From Brachionus manjavacas (Eukaryota; Rotifera; Eurotatoria; Ploima; Brachionidae), in the NCBI GenBank assembly GCA_019054805.1, contig JAHQIY010000008.1, positions 791,501-855,500 of the forward strand: DNA of 64,000 bases. Reading direction: 5' to 3'. Of this stretch, positions 1 to 11,854 are shown one piece after another (positions within the stretch are counted from its first letter, which is position 1; each line of letters starts with the position of its first letter). Made by a program: the position numbers and the translations under genes. Below the pieces are notes generated by a model. That model saw only the letters and a program-made list of their open reading frames with translations. It was not told where the DNA came from and ran no database searches.

Positions 1-2
1 TT

Positions 3-104
3 TCATCAAAAGATGTAGAATATCAACGAGAGAGCCTTGAGGTAAAATTTTCAGCATGCAGTTATAGATTTGGTCCTTTTTTGATCAATTTTTTTACATT
101 CTAA
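3..104 (+). CDS. possible 3' end of a gene entering from the left
   Basis: A reading frame is open from the window edge to a TAA at 102-104 and gives about 33 residues, beginning SSKDVEYQRESLEV. Codon use looks more protein-like than the surrounding AT-rich DNA, but I do not recognise the product. It could equally be chance. Confidence 0.22.
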   Translation, partial: SSKDVEYQRESLEVKFSACSYRFGPFLINFFTF

Positions 105-373
105 AATAATTTTAATCAAAGTGGTGATTGTTCATTTAATTTTTTTGAAAACAATTAGAAAACTTTCTCTCTTTTTGCAAAAGAAAAATCAAAAAAAAAA
201 CTTTTAAAAGACTAAAATATGAAGAAAATTTAAATAGATGCCAAACTTTTTTAAAAAAGTTCAAAAAAAAAACTTACAGATCTTTTTTGATAAAAAATTT
301 AAAATTTATTAAAACAAAATACTAAAAATATGATTAAAACAAAGAAAGTAAGGATCAAGTTCACCACAGCCTT

Positions 374-571
374 TCAATTTTTTTTCGACTTGGTTATTTT
401 CAACAGTTTAAGCTTTTTGAGTAAATCGTTTGATAACTTGATACCATCTTCGGTCTCTTCGTAAATAATTTCTGCATTCAAATGGAATTTTCTTATTTTT
501 AATTTGAATTGATCGCGTTGACCAACTAGTGTCGACTTGGTAATTTGCTTTTCTTGAAATTTGCTTGCCAT
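374..571 (-). CDS. small unknown ORF, 65 residues
   Basis: The ORF starts at a real ATG (569-571 on the minus strand) and ends with TGA. The product is lysine-rich and hydrophilic (begins MASKFQEKQITKSTLVG) with no signal peptide, membrane segment or motif that I recognise. It might be a short conserved protein, the first exon of a spliced gene, or chance in AT-rich DNA. The overlapping frame at 408-599 is judged a shadow. Confidence 0.28.
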   Translation of the reverse strand: MASKFQEKQITKSTLVGQRDQFKLKIRKFHLNAEIIYEETEDGIKLSNDLLKKLKLLKITKSKKN

Positions 572-3500
572 TTAAACAAAATGTGAAAAATTCAAACAAA
601 TAATATTATAATTCATACTTGAAGACAAATTGATAGCTTTTTGCATATAATTAGGTATAAATTTTAAATAATTGCGTTGCTTTTCTACTAACTCATTGAG
701 ATTTACAGTCAGGTTTATTTTCATTGTCAATTCCCATTTTAAAATGAATTTTTTTTTGTCCGACTTTAATTTATCTGTCTGAATCAGCTTCTATTTTGAT
801 ATTAATCACTTGATGAAAAATTTTTGGATCTTTAAATTAACTTTTTATTTTAAAACTAATTCCTAATATTTATGCTAAATATAAAGTTGCAAATCACAAA
901 ATATCTTGAATCCAATTTAGTAAAATTCGGAACAGAATTATTCATTAATAACCGAAAGCTGGAAAAGAGAGATATTTATTAAAGGAGAATATTGGTTCTA
1001 CAGTCAGTTCTAATCTCAGCTTAAATACTTAAGCTAAATAAAAAAAATTCTAAAAAGGTCTAAAATGTTTTTTTCAATTTCAAGGTTAATCAACAGGCTA
1101 GTGCCCATGCCTCATGCGACCGATTAACACTTCATTTATTTAAATTCATTATTAATAAAAATATAAAATGTTAAAATAAAATTACATAAAATTTGATTAG
1201 ATTTTTTGATTTAATAGTCATTTGAAAAAATTTAACAACAAGCTATTTAAGTTAAATAATTCAAATTTAGAAACAAAATCTGTGTAAATTAAATTTATAA
1301 TAGGTAATTGAAAACTAAAAGTCATTTTTTTGTTTGTAAAATATATATTGATGGGAATATCTGGTAAGTTTTATCAGTAGAAAAAAAGTGAATTAACCAG
1401 ATTTTTCGCAAAAAACTCTTTAAAAATTAAAATTTTTAAGTCAGCACTTTAAAATAAATTTTTTCTCAAAAGACGGGTTATTTTTTAGAAAATTCAAACT
1501 GACCATCAAATCCGAAATAGAAATTGATAACGAAGTATTAAGCTTTTAAAGAAGACAGTTTTATGAATGATAAAAATAAATTGTAATCCAGATAAATGAA
1601 GACTGGTCAAAATTAATAAAAATTCAACCCAGAAATTTCTTTTTTTAAATAGCATTGTGAATTTACATTCAAATATTCCAATACAAAATTTAAATTCTTA
1701 TTAAAAATATGGATCTTGTACTCCAGATTTTCCTGTAAGCTTTATTAGGTGAATCATAAGATATTTTATTTAACAGTCCAATTTAAAGAACAAATTTAAA
1801 TAAAAATTTGCCAATATATTGATTATTTTTAATTAAATTGTATGCTAATTTAGAATTGAAAAATAGATTCTAATATAAAAAAATCATAGTGACAAAAAAT
1901 AATTAAATCCCAACAAATTGATAATTAGAAAATTAATTTCCCTGTATAAAAATTAATTTATATTTGTTTAATTTAGTGAAACATATTTTGTTTTATGTTG
2001 TTTCTTCATCAAAGTTTAAAAAGCTCAATTTTGTCAATCAAAATTAATGAAAAAGAATTTTATTTTTGTAATTTTTGAAAGGTTTCTATGAAAATTCACA
2101 ATGCCTTTTTAAATAAAAAAAAGTCTGAATTTGAACAAAAATTTAAACTGATTTAAAAATTTAAATAAAAAAAACAAAAATAAATCTTATTTAATTAAAA
2201 AAAAATAATCGAAAATTAAATTAAAAATTAAATATTAAAATTATTTTAATTTTTATTTTCCAAGACAAATTGGATAGTTTAAAATTATTAAAAGGATTTT
2301 TGCTGTAAGCATTTTTCATGATTTCTGACTTGTCCATGATAAATTATATTTTGAATTGTACGAATTGCCTGATGAATCGCTGGAAATGGTAACTAAAAAT
2401 ATACAGCCTACAACTCCAGTTACTCAAGTTTCTCCTAAAAGTAAGTACTGAGACAAATTAATATTTACAAAAAAAGTGACAAATCAGGCTATGTAATGGT
2501 AATAAATCAAGCTATATTTGTGACAAAAGTAAAAAAATTTTCATGTGGTCCATTTTTAGAGTATAAGGTAATTAAAAGGTATCAATATTTAAATTGACAA
2601 AAATAATGGATAGGCTTTTTAGAATAAAATTATTTTCTTGTATTGATATTAAATATTTTTTTGGAAATAATTTAAAATTTTAATTTAAAAAAAAAACATA
2701 ATAAAAATGACAAAAGAAATTTATTCCGAAATTTTTTCATTCAGTTCATTAATATTTGTTGGAATCATTGACCGTGGATTTGGTGATGTGTGTAAATTAA
2801 GGTGCACTCCCTTATTAATTTTTTTGAAATCAAAATTTTTCAAAATTTGTGTCTATTAATCAAAAATTTTGGTATTTTAAATTTATTTAAAATAAATTTA
2901 ATGCTTATGTTGTATTATTCAATTAATAGCTATAATTTTTTTAAATTAGGATACATCTGTTAATCTGTGGTAGTACCAATTTTTTGTGCTATTATTTTAT
3001 ATTTTAAAAAGGGTTATTATAATAAATTTTTGGATATTTAATACAAATTCTTGGGTATCATTATGAAGTAGCCATTTAAAAAGAAATCAGAGACTTAAAA
3101 AAATTTGTTATCATTAATTTAAATTTTTCAAAATAAAAGAAGAAATTTTTGTTCAATTTGCTCAGAGTTACATATTACCAAAGGTTAGGTGAACTTTTGT
3201 GAATGCATATTCACAATTTTGGCTGTGGTAGTTACTGTGGCAAAGTGCTCTTTTGTAATTATTATATTTTTAACCTTGTAAAATTTGATTTTAGCGTCAA
3301 AAAGCTTTGATTTTTAAAAATTAAAATTTTTTATCCTAATAAACTTATTTGTTTATTTTATGAACAAAAAAAAATTCTAGTTAAACAATAATTTGGTCGG
3401 TACGATCAAACCGATTAATTTTACCAATTCTTAATCTGATCCATCTTCTTGTCTGAAGTCAAAAATTAGCAATTAAGATAGTGTAGAAGTTTTTATTTTT

Positions 3501-3786
3501 AATTTTGCTAAAAAATTAAACTAAAAGACAGTTTTATTTTGTCGCTCTAAGAGCAATATAATAAATTTCCTATATAATACTTAAATATTTAGCTTGAAGT
3601 TTTGATCATAATTTAGAATCAATAACTGGTTTTGAAAAAAACTTGAATTCTTTTTTCCTTCAAAAAAAAACGACTCTAACCATTCTTCACTAGAACTTGT
3701 GCTTTATCAAGCCATTTTAGATAAAACTAAAAGTCAAATGATTTTAACTCAAATTTTTATTTCTTAAGATAAACTGCTAAAACAAT
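572..3786. other. AT-rich intergenic stretch, no gene recognised
   Basis: Very AT-rich, with poly-A/T runs and no long ORF. One short exon-like piece (about 2334-2452) has a good splice-donor-like GTAAGT after it but no acceptor before it. The segment at about 3466-3530 recurs in degenerate form at about 6875-6928, so it holds a dispersed repeat. Nothing else supportable was seen. Confidence 0.5.
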
Positions 3787-4683
3787 ATGTCTGGTAAAGA
3801 CCGATTTCCCGTTTTTCCATCCAGAATGTAAGTTAAATTTTAAATACTTTGAAAATTTAAAGCAAATTTTGCTTCAGGGCCCAGTCGCTGATGAAGTCGC
3901 GATTGAAGGGTGCTCAGACCGGCCGTAATCTGCTAAAGAAAAAAGCTGATGCATTGACTATTCGATTCAGACAAATTTTAAAGCGTATCATTGAGACAAA
4001 GACGCTAATGGGCACAGTGATGAAAGAAGCAGCGTTTTCTTTGGCAGAGGCAAAGTTTACCATGGGAGATTTCAGCCAGCAAATTCTTCAAAATGTAAAC
4101 AAAGCATCAATTAAAGTAAAGGCCAAAAAAGACAATGTTGCCGGCGTTCAGCTTCCCATCTTCGAGTCATTCAAAGATGGAAATAGTTAGTTTTCTTTTT
4201 ATTAAAAATTTGTTTAAAAATAAAATTTTAGCTCCGATGGACCTCACTGGTCTATCCAGAGGTGGTCAACAAATGAAAAAACTTCGGGATAACTATGAAA
4301 AAGCCATCGAGGTCTTGATAGATTTGGCTTCTTTGCAGACATCATTCATAGCTCTGGACGATGTCATTAAAATTACCAATCGTCGTGTTAATGCCATAGA
4401 GCATGGTACTTATCTGAAAATTATTTTTTTTTTATAAATTTTTTCAATTTTTCTAGTAATTATTCCAAAGATAGAGAATACAGTCAATTACATTATTTCC
4501 GAATTGGATGAAATGGAAAGAGAAGAGTTTTTTAGACTCAAAAAAGTCCAGGAAAAAAACAGAAAAATAAAGGCTGCTGAAGACAAAAGGCGTGAAGAGC
4601 TCAAAGAGCAAGGTCTGCTGAAAGAAATCGAGGCTCCGAATCTTCTAGCCGACCAGGAAGACTCAGATATTCTCTTCAAATAA
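3787..4683 (+). CDS. ATP6V1D: V-type proton ATPase subunit D (4 exons)
   Basis: Exons 3787-3827, 3878-4185, 4232-4405 and 4457-4683 splice to 249 codons, close to the usual animal length of about 247. Introns are 50, 46 and 51 nt with GT-AG ends, and each junction restores the conserved family sequence. The start gives [14 protein letters not shown], joined to [19 protein letters not shown]; later blocks read [39 protein letters not shown], and the end is [14 protein letters not shown]. Subunit D is the central rotor stalk of the cytosolic V1 sector, forming a long antiparallel coiled coil that couples ATP hydrolysis to proton pumping. An AATAAA-like signal lies near 4789. A pyrimidine-rich AG about 20 nt before the ATG could be a 5' UTR or trans-splice acceptor (inference). 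Confidence 0.97.
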
Positions 4684-4893
4684 TTGAAAGTTATTTCCTT
4701 TTTTTCCAGTCACTCAATCGATTTTATACTAAACCTATAATTTATTGGCGATTCCAGAATTTTTTTAGATTAAATAATCCAAATTTTAAATAAATATTAT
4801 ATGAAAAAATTTTACACTTTTAATACCCCAACGCCTAAAATCGTTGCTTTAAGATCCAAATTAGGCTAGTGATAATTTTTTTACCAAAGGAAA

Positions 4894-5558
4894 ATGACCG
4901 ATGTAATCCTGTTTGTTTTTGCTCTGGTGCTCAATTTAATTCAGTTGTTTCTCACAGTTTATTTTGTAAATAAAACAAATTGGCTCTATTTTAAGAAATT
5001 TTAATAATTTAATTACAGATAATTACACTGTCTGATCTGGAGTGTGATTATATAAATGCTCAGAGTTGTTGTCAAAAATTGAATAAGGTAATAACATTTT
5101 AAAGAAATTTATGTACTTTTAATTTTTTTAAGTACGTTCTACCTCAATTAATTTTGCGAAGTTTGTCCACGGTCGCGTTTCTTCTGTTCGGCTACTGGTT
5201 TTTGTTTTTGATAAATTTGCCTTTCGATATTTGGTATATATTGAGGTAAAAGTTGTCTGAGAGGTTTTTTTTAATTTTCATCTGAGTTCTTTAAGTATTC
5301 TTAAAAAACCGAAAAATTATTTGGCACTTTTCGATCCAGCTGAAATACATAACAGAGGGTACTAATAAAATTAATTAAAATATTTTTCTATATTGATTTT
5401 TAAAGTGAGCTTAAGATTCATATAAGGAATTCGATGGTCAAAATGGGTGAAAATTTGCTTTTCTTTTTTATTTATCTTTACTAGTAAGAATTTTATAATC
5501 AAAAAATAAAATTTTATTGTTAATTCATTTTAGCTTGGTTGCCTCTTTGATAAGTTAA
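4894..5558 (+). CDS. CNIH4: cornichon family ER cargo receptor, CNIH4-like (6 exons)
   Basis: Exons 4894-4965, 5019-5087, 5133-5245, 5296-5358, 5406-5483 and 5534-5558 give 139 residues, the usual CNIH4 length. Introns are 53, 45, 50, 47 and 50 nt. The diagnostic block IITLSDLECDYINAQSCC is nearly that of vertebrate CNIH4, and LFDPAEIHNRGELK matches the conserved region before the last membrane span. Three hydrophobic segments are visible. The family recruits membrane cargo such as GPCRs into COPII vesicles at the ER. The last exon is needed: without it the reading stops at TAG 5482-5484, whereas splicing at GTAAGA (5484) adds the expected hydrophobic end LVASLIS. It lies 210 bp downstream of ATP6V1D on the same strand. 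Confidence 0.93.
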
Positions 5559-6045
5559 AAGTAATAATTTTTTTGCTAATTTTTTTTCGTATTAAAATTT
5601 TTATTTTGTTTTATTCAATTGTGAAGGCTGATATTAAATGATGATGTTTTTTTTTAATTGTTTAATTTTTTCTTAAAAATAGAATAAAATAATTTTTTTT
5701 AACAAAATCTAAATTTTTTTTTTATGAATTAAAAAATAAAGCTCATACTTATTTACTTCAACATTCATTACTTATTCTAACTTTTATTTGGAAAATTTTT
5801 TTAATAAAAATACCTTTTAAAATTTAAAAAATGATCGAATTTGAAATCAGCCATATATGACACTCAAATGAACAATTTTTAAAAGAATAAAGAATAAACT
5901 TTATCAAGTGGATTTATTCTTAATAAAGGGTTTAATCTACCCTAAGTACTTTTCTGGTCAAAACCCAGTGCAAAAAGTTTATTAATCTTTTTACTTTTAT
6001 TTTATTTATTCTTGACATTTTTTATTTTAGTTTTTTTTGAATCTG

Positions 6046-6112
6046 AAAGAGCTTTAGCTCAGCACGGTTAAACAAGATAGATAAAAACAATAAATAAATA
6101 AAGATTAGGACT
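6046..6112 (+). repeat. LINE 3' tail fragment
   Basis: GAGCTTTAGCTC, then GCAC and A-rich AAATAAATAAAT. A second copy at 6433-6485 and a minus-strand copy at about 7385-7440 (GAGCTAGGGCTCC in plus orientation) have the same order. I infer short 3' ends of the LINE family described at 7385-8700. Confidence 0.45.
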
Positions 6113-7239
6113 GGTAAATTAGTAAATAAGTTTTTTTAAGCACTTTTACATGTAAACACAATTTTTACAGGTAAAATTATTTTTATTTTTAAAAATTAAC
6201 CCAATAAGTTAGCTTTGATTTTTATGATGTTTATTTAAAATAAGTGATTTTTTTGAAATTTTGGTAAACTGATTCTAACAAATCTTTTTTCATTGTAAAC
6301 CCATCTTCAAAATGACATTCATTTGTATCTATTAATAAATTTGTCTATTTTAATTTTCTTTTAGATTATATTTTTACTCACATTAAATTTTTATTTTATT
6401 TTATTTATTTTTGATTTGTTATTTTTTTAATATGAAGGAGCTTTAGCTCGGCACATATAAAACAAATAAACAAAGACAAATCTAATGAATTATTAAAATA
6501 TTTTGAATAAAAGATTCGTTTAGAATGATATACTCAATGAGTGAACAAGATTTTACCAGTTATTTTTTTAAATTAAAATCTTTTAATTAAGTTTAATTGA
6601 AAATGAGAGATTTTAACATTAGAAGGTTCTGAATTTTCTAAAACTTCTTTTTTTTTCAGAATAGTTTGATAAAATCTTTTTAAAAATGATTTGATTTAAA
6701 AACAACCTTAGCTTCTTTAATTAAAATTTAATCTAATGTTTAAAAGTTTTAAATTTGTAAAATTTAGCGTTCAAAAAAGATATTTTAATTTTCCTCTTAC
6801 AGATAAGTCTGAAATGTACGTTTTTTTTCAAAGTAGGCTTTCCAAAGACGGATGATATGAAGTGAAAAATTTAAAAATTAAGATAGTGTCGAAAATTTTA
6901 TTTTTAATTTGTGAAAAAAAAATTAAACAAAAATTTTGAGATTTTAACACTCTAAGGTTCAAAACTTAATCTAACTTTTTTATCCTTTATTTATAATTTA
7001 AAATAAATTAAAAAACTTCTAAAATTTAGTGTCCAAATAAAATCTAAATTAATTATAAGCCCGACTCCTCTTTTGACCAAATTACTCAAATACTGATATT
7101 TTCTTCCTTGAGAATTGCTAAATGTTTAATACAAAATAAAAATTAAATTAAAAATAAATTCTAAATATTCTTTCTATACTTAGAACTTTCATTATTTTAT
7201 AAAAAAGAGTCTTTCGAACTCATTTTAAGCATGATTTTG

Positions 7240-7372
7240 TGAAATTTTATTTATGTGATTCCAATCTTGATGGCTTGAACATGAAATTCTAAATTTATAG
7301 AACTAGTCATTATACTTTTTGTTAGGTTTTAGAAATTATTTACAAATAAAAAATAAAAATCTACTAATTTCA
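7240..7372. repeat. dispersed repeat, partner at about 10915-11080
   Basis: Both copies run in the same orientation and share ATTCTAAATTTATAGAACTA, then GTCATTAT and AAGTTATACC, with scattered differences. No coding capacity. Family unknown. Confidence 0.55.
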
Positions 7373-7384
7373 AGTTATACCAAT

Positions 7385-7790
7385 TATTATTTATTTATTT
7401 TATTTATTTGTTTTCTGTACCGAGCTAGGGCTCCTTCAGAATAAATTAAAAAAATCAAAATCAAAATAAAAAATAAAATTAAAGATAATAAAATGAGATA
7501 AAAAAAAATCAAAATAAAGTAAATAAGCTTAAAAAATGAAAATTTAGAAGACTTAGATTGTTACATGTGGCAAATGTTTACATAGTTCAGGTTTCAGGAA
7601 AAAAGGAGGAAATAGTAAGGTAGCAATTACACAATGGAGTTGGGTATTCAATATATCTCGATTCGAAACCTTCTTTGTATTCCTCCACCAGTCTTACAAC
7701 CAATTGAATAGAATGACTCAGTCCTGTCCCAACATATCTCTCACTCAACTCAAAAAGCAGATTTGAGACTGTTAGTAATTTAATTTATCT
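7385..7790 (-). mobile_element. 5'-truncated LINE, 3' end only
   Basis: Read on the minus strand, the segment encodes the very C-terminus of a non-LTR retrotransposon protein (LFELSERYVGTGLSHS, then VEEYKEGFESRYIEYPTPLC) followed by a 3' UTR and an A-rich tail. The same C-terminus is found on the plus strand at 36040-36100 and 37066-37200, interrupted there by a Tigger element. Confidence 0.7.
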
Positions 7791-7899
7791 TGACGTATTG
7801 GGATTAATATTATATTTAAATTTAATTAGGTTTTAAATTAATTAATAAAAGAAAACATTATAAAAATTAAAAAAGAAAAATTAAGATAAAAGAGTGACA

Positions 7900-8700
7900 A
7901 ATTAGAGATATTTAAATACTTGAGAGTGAAGGAAAATAAGAAATTATAAGGTAGCAATTACACTATGGAGTTAAATATGGACAACAAATGAAACAGAATG
8001 ACTCAATCTTGCCTTGACATATCTCTCACTCAACTCAATAAGTCGGCTTGAAAGTGTGAGTAGTTTAAGTTTATTGAAGGTCTCTTGGTGCATAATTGGA
8101 TGGGTTATCATAATTTATATTAAAGATAGATCTAACAGCTGAGCTTTTAATAACTTGTATATCTTTGATATTAGTTTCTGATAATGAATTTAAACAAGGA
8201 AAAGAATAATCTAAAATCTATCCTATTAAGGATTTGTAATGATTTCCTAGTGTTTTGGGTTTTAGACCCCATTTGTTAACTGAGGAATATCTAATTATAT
8301 TAAGCCTTCAGTCCCAACTTTCTTTTAAGTTAATAAGTTAGTCTTGATCCTAATCTAAACCTTGAGGTCAAGATTAGTTTTTTATTTTAAGTTTTTTTCA
8401 AAGATCATGTCACATGACTATTCAACAGAGATTTTAATTTTTCATTTTAAAAACCATCGCTTCTTTAAGGTATTTATTAATCATGTTTTAGAGATTTCAT
8501 TTCTAGTTAAAAATAATAAATGTAGCCAAATCATATGCAAAAAAGAAGGGAGTTTTGGTTGTTTGTGTAATTTCTTTTTGGTACGTCATTTATGAAAATA
8601 CTAAAAATAAGCGGAATAACCACTGATCCATGTAGAACCATTTTTTTTCTACTAAAAGACTCAACAACTTTTTGAATTAGAAAAAAAATGAAGAAAAAGA
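7900..8700 (-). mobile_element. 5'-truncated LINE, reverse transcriptase to 3' end
   Basis: Minus-strand translation shows a damaged RT block (GSVVIPLIFSIFINDVPK, a degenerate form of the usual [19 protein letters not shown]). Next come a thumb-like region with YSFPCLNSLSETNI and the C-terminal LIELSERYV. Stops and frame changes break it. It abuts the copy at 7385-7790 head to tail, so two 5'-truncated copies of one family lie in tandem. Confidence 0.68.
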
Positions 8701-8837
8701 AAATTCGAAGAAAAATTAATGGTCTAATTTATTTATGAGATCTATTTCTTTCTGCTTTAAATTTTTTTTTTAACTGCTAGTAAAAAAAATTAATTAATGA
8801 TAGCTAAATTTGACGAAAAAAGACGATTTTCATATTT

Positions 8838-8920
8838 TTCACAAGGTAGTAAAGGTTACCTTGTGAATAATAGATTTTCACACTTTCCTATACTACATTT
8901 GAAATTTAGTATAGGAAAGT
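8838..8920. repeat. two adjacent perfect hairpins
   Basis: Hairpin A pairs 8838-8848 (TTCACAAGGTA) with 8857-8867, an 11-bp stem with an 8-nt loop. Hairpin B pairs 8882-8895 (ACTTTCCTATACTA) with 8907-8920, a 14-bp perfect stem with an 11-nt loop. Part of the hairpin B sequence, TTCCTATACTA, recurs at about 8932-8942 and, as GGTTCCTATACTAAATTT, near 10775. They sit just upstream of the FLYWCH relic. Confidence 0.7.
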
Positions 8921-8961
8921 ATTTGTTGGTTCCTATACTACATTTGAACATTTGAAAATCC

Positions 8962-9343
8962 AGTTCAAATGTATTTGCTCTTACAAGATTCACAAAAATG
9001 CACTCTGCATACGTAAACAGATAAACATAATCATGCAAGTAAATGTGAATTACAATTTGATGATCAACGTTTAAATCCAAATGTTAGGGATGAGATACTA
9101 GGAATTTACGAAAATGAAACTAAGTCAACTGCTCTTATTCTTGATAAACTAGACGATAAGGATATGGTCACTTCTGTAAAAATTTTGGTCAAAATTATCA
9201 AGCTGATGCACAAAAATCTTCAAATGGTTCAAAACGTCGTGGCAGACCTCGTGGTTCTACAACTAAAAAAAGAAATACAGAAGACAGTTCTGTCAGAAAA
9301 TCAAAAAGAGAGTGAAAAAACTAAAATTGGTATTTCCATATGA
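8962..9343 (+). pseudogene. FLYWCH zinc-finger/MULE transposase N-terminal relic
   Basis: The first part reads CICSYKIHKNALCIRK, then a frame change to 9017 gives KHNHASKC and about 109 codons ending at TGA 9341-9343, finishing with a lysine-rich, probably helical tail. The C..C plus HNH order matches the second half of FLYWCH zinc fingers, which are fused to MULE transposases in many animal genomes. The frameshift and missing catalytic core make it a fossil. The SWIM fragment at 38070-38402 may be the other end of the same transposon class. Confidence 0.5.
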
Positions 9344-9617
9344 AATTTTTATATTTTTTGTCGGTACTTAGCTTAAATTTTTTTTCCTTTTCAAATTTAT
9401 TTATGGTTATTTTTTTATACTTTTATTTTTGCTATCAAAAACATACTTTTTATAGCAGGTGAAAAAAATTACTAGCAGAAGAAATAACGTCCTATTTTAA
9501 TGATCTAAATTTTACCTCTTTTAAAAGTTTAGCAGTCTATTAATATGTTTACTATGGGAATTTAATTAAAGGGAATCCTTGAACCAGTGATTGAAAAATG
9601 TCAACCAGATCTCCAGC

Positions 9618-10125
9618 TTAACACTAAAAGCACCAACGAGCCAAAATGACTCTTCTTCGATTTTTGGCCGCTAAAATCTAAGTCAATTTTTGCTATTTGA
9701 GCAAAATTTTTTTTTTCAGCATAAAAATAAGAATTACTTTCTAAATTTACTAAATTCAAATAAAAAAAATATTTTCTTTGTACAAAATCAATGGATGAGT
9801 CATAAAATATTCATAAAAAGTATGCAAATCTTTAAAAAATTGACTCAAATCCTAGTACTTGAACGAAGATAAGCAAATTTAAAAAATGCAAAAATTAAAG
9901 TTTGCGTATTTTACATGAAAGACGAAAAATTGGTTCAAAAAGGAATGAATTCAGTAGAAGATAAAATTTTTGCAAGATACTTTTTTTTAGCCAAATTTTT
10001 ATTCTTACTCAATTAAAATTAAGTATTGAATATATTTATCGAAATAATAAATTATTATCCATTTTTATCTATTAGATTCCATTAAAACAAGTCATTTTGA
10101 CTCGTTTTGGTGCTTCTAGTGTTAA
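9618..10125. mobile_element. piggyBac-like MITE, 500 bp, TTAA target duplication
   Basis: TTAA at 9618-9621 and 10122-10125 flank inverted ends CACTARAAGCACCAA. Further in are paired copies of GAGYCAAAATGACTC/GAGTCATTTTGACTC (about 9639 and 10088-10104). TTAA duplication with ends of this type is the hallmark of piggyBac-superfamily non-autonomous elements. The ORF at 9690-9872 inside it shows no transposase similarity and is judged chance. Confidence 0.72.
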
Positions 10126-11810
10126 AAGCAAAATTTACACTTGCTTAAAGCATAATGAACTGTTAAATATTCTAAAAATATAATGATTTTGTGCATTTTT
10201 TTCCCAAACGGGTTTTTTATCTTAATAAAGAATAAAGCCGAAAGAAGCAGATAAAGATGATTTATAAAAATATTTTTTTTAAAAAAATTAAAAAATTAAA
10301 TTTATTTTTAAATTTCTAAATTTAAATCTGTATTAATTGAACGAACCTTTGCAAGCAGACTATGTTTTTAGAATATGTTAATCAAACTTTATAAAAACAA
10401 AACGATATTTAATTTTAACTTTTTTTAAAAAATAAAGTTATATTTAAATATAAAACAAATAAAAATTCTTTACTTTTTTATTTGGTTAGATGATTTTTAG
10501 GTCTAATAAAACAAAACAAACTATCAAAGTATTTAAATTAATTTCAATCTTGCTTCTATGAAATTTCTTTTTTTAGATTTAATTTTTGATGAAAAAAATT
10601 ATTTTTGGCAACATTTTCGTCAATCAAAAAAATTTTTTTGATTAAAACAAACTTTTAAGCAAATTGCTCTTAATTATTTAAACAAAAAAACATACTTTGC
10701 TTTAAAAATGTGATCAATTAATTATTAACCCGAGAGTTTCAACGTTGATTAAACGATTAAATCTAAAATAATGTTGGTTCCTATACTAAATTTATCAATT
10801 TATCTTTGATTTTGTTAAAACAAATAAAACGTAATAAATCGAATGGAGTAATCTTTTTATTAAAAATAAAACTATCACAAAGTTTTTATCGTTATTAAAA
10901 AGCATTATATTCTAAACATGATATTATGAAATTTTATTTATTCGATTCCGATCTTGATTGCTTGAAAGTGAAATTCTAAATTTATAGAACTAGTCATTAT
11001 TATGTTTTGTAAATATGTACAAATGAAGTTACTAAAAGATAAAAAAATACTAATTTTAAGTTATACCGATCTTTAAATTTCGATTTTTGAATAAATCAAT
11101 CCATAAAAAATTTTAATCAAAATAATAATTAAAATTTAAAAAAAGAATGTTTTCTTTCAATTTTTCAGCTTCAACAACTTCATTTTATTCTTGAATTAAG
11201 AATTCAAATCTTAAGTTTTTTTTTTATCATTCAAACTTACAAAATTTAGTTAAATTTAAATTCAATATTTAAAATTTTAGAAAAAATGTTGTCCAGAAAA
11301 TTGGTAATATCTAAAAGAAATATCTTTTTTGGCCGAAAAAATTCATTTTCAAAGCTTTTAGCAATTTTTGAGGTAATTTGCAGAACGATATATTAACATT
11401 ACATAGTGTGACCATTGAATCAATTTAAAAAAAAATTTATAAATAAAAATTTTTTTTAATAATTAATTTTTTTTTTAATTACAAAGCAGAAAAGCTTTGG
11501 TAAATATTTTTTAGATTCGCTTCCATAATATTAATCACTTGTCGAGATAATTACTTTGAATATTCGAATCTCACTGGAAATTTCGAAGTTAAGCAATTTT
11601 AATTTAATTTATTTTTGTTTTTTTTTTATTTAAATAAATACAATTAACCACTAAAAAAGAGTAGAATAGCTTCTAAATTTTTAAATTTAATTTTTATAAA
11701 CATTTTTCTAATTATAAATCATTAGGCAATCTAAAGACTGAAAAAAGCCAAAAATTTCGTTTTATTTGAAATGTTTTTTTTGGCATTGAAAAAAAAACAC
11801 CAAAAAATAA
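10126..11810. other. AT-rich intergenic stretch upstream of paralogue 1
   Basis: No gene seen. It contains the second copy of the dispersed repeat (about 10915-11080) and many A/T runs. Confidence 0.5.
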
Positions 11811-11817
11811 TATAAAA
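11811..11817 (+). promoter_or_regulatory. TATA-like box of paralogue 1
   Basis: TATAAAA lies 44 nt before the ATG at 11855. A similar TATAAAA lies at about 39489, 38 nt before the paralogue 3 ATG. In DNA this AT-rich the match alone is weak evidence. Confidence 0.2.
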
Positions 11818-11854
11818 TGAAAGCAAAAAATCCAAAATATTTTATTTGAAAAAA

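Larger units (their letters stand above)
5559..7384. other. AT-rich spacer with LINE tail fragments
   Basis: No gene was recognised. Two plus-strand copies of a short tail motif (GAGCTTTAGCTC followed by GCAC and an A-rich AAATAAATAAA end) lie at about 6046-6112 and 6433-6485. The same motif closes the LINE at 7400 in reverse. The rest is low-complexity AT sequence. Confidence 0.5.

Noticed and set aside
2334-2452. Exon-like open stretch ending at a GTAAGT donor
   Set aside because: A stop lies two codons before the open part with no AG acceptor between, and no partner exons were found.
9690-9872. 60-residue ORF inside the piggyBac-like MITE
   Set aside because: Phe/Asn/Lys-rich text typical of chance ORFs in AT-rich DNA, with no transposase block.
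11846-11854. Upstream TTG start for paralogue 1
   Set aside because: The ATG at 11855 gives the better signal peptide, and animals rarely start at TTG.
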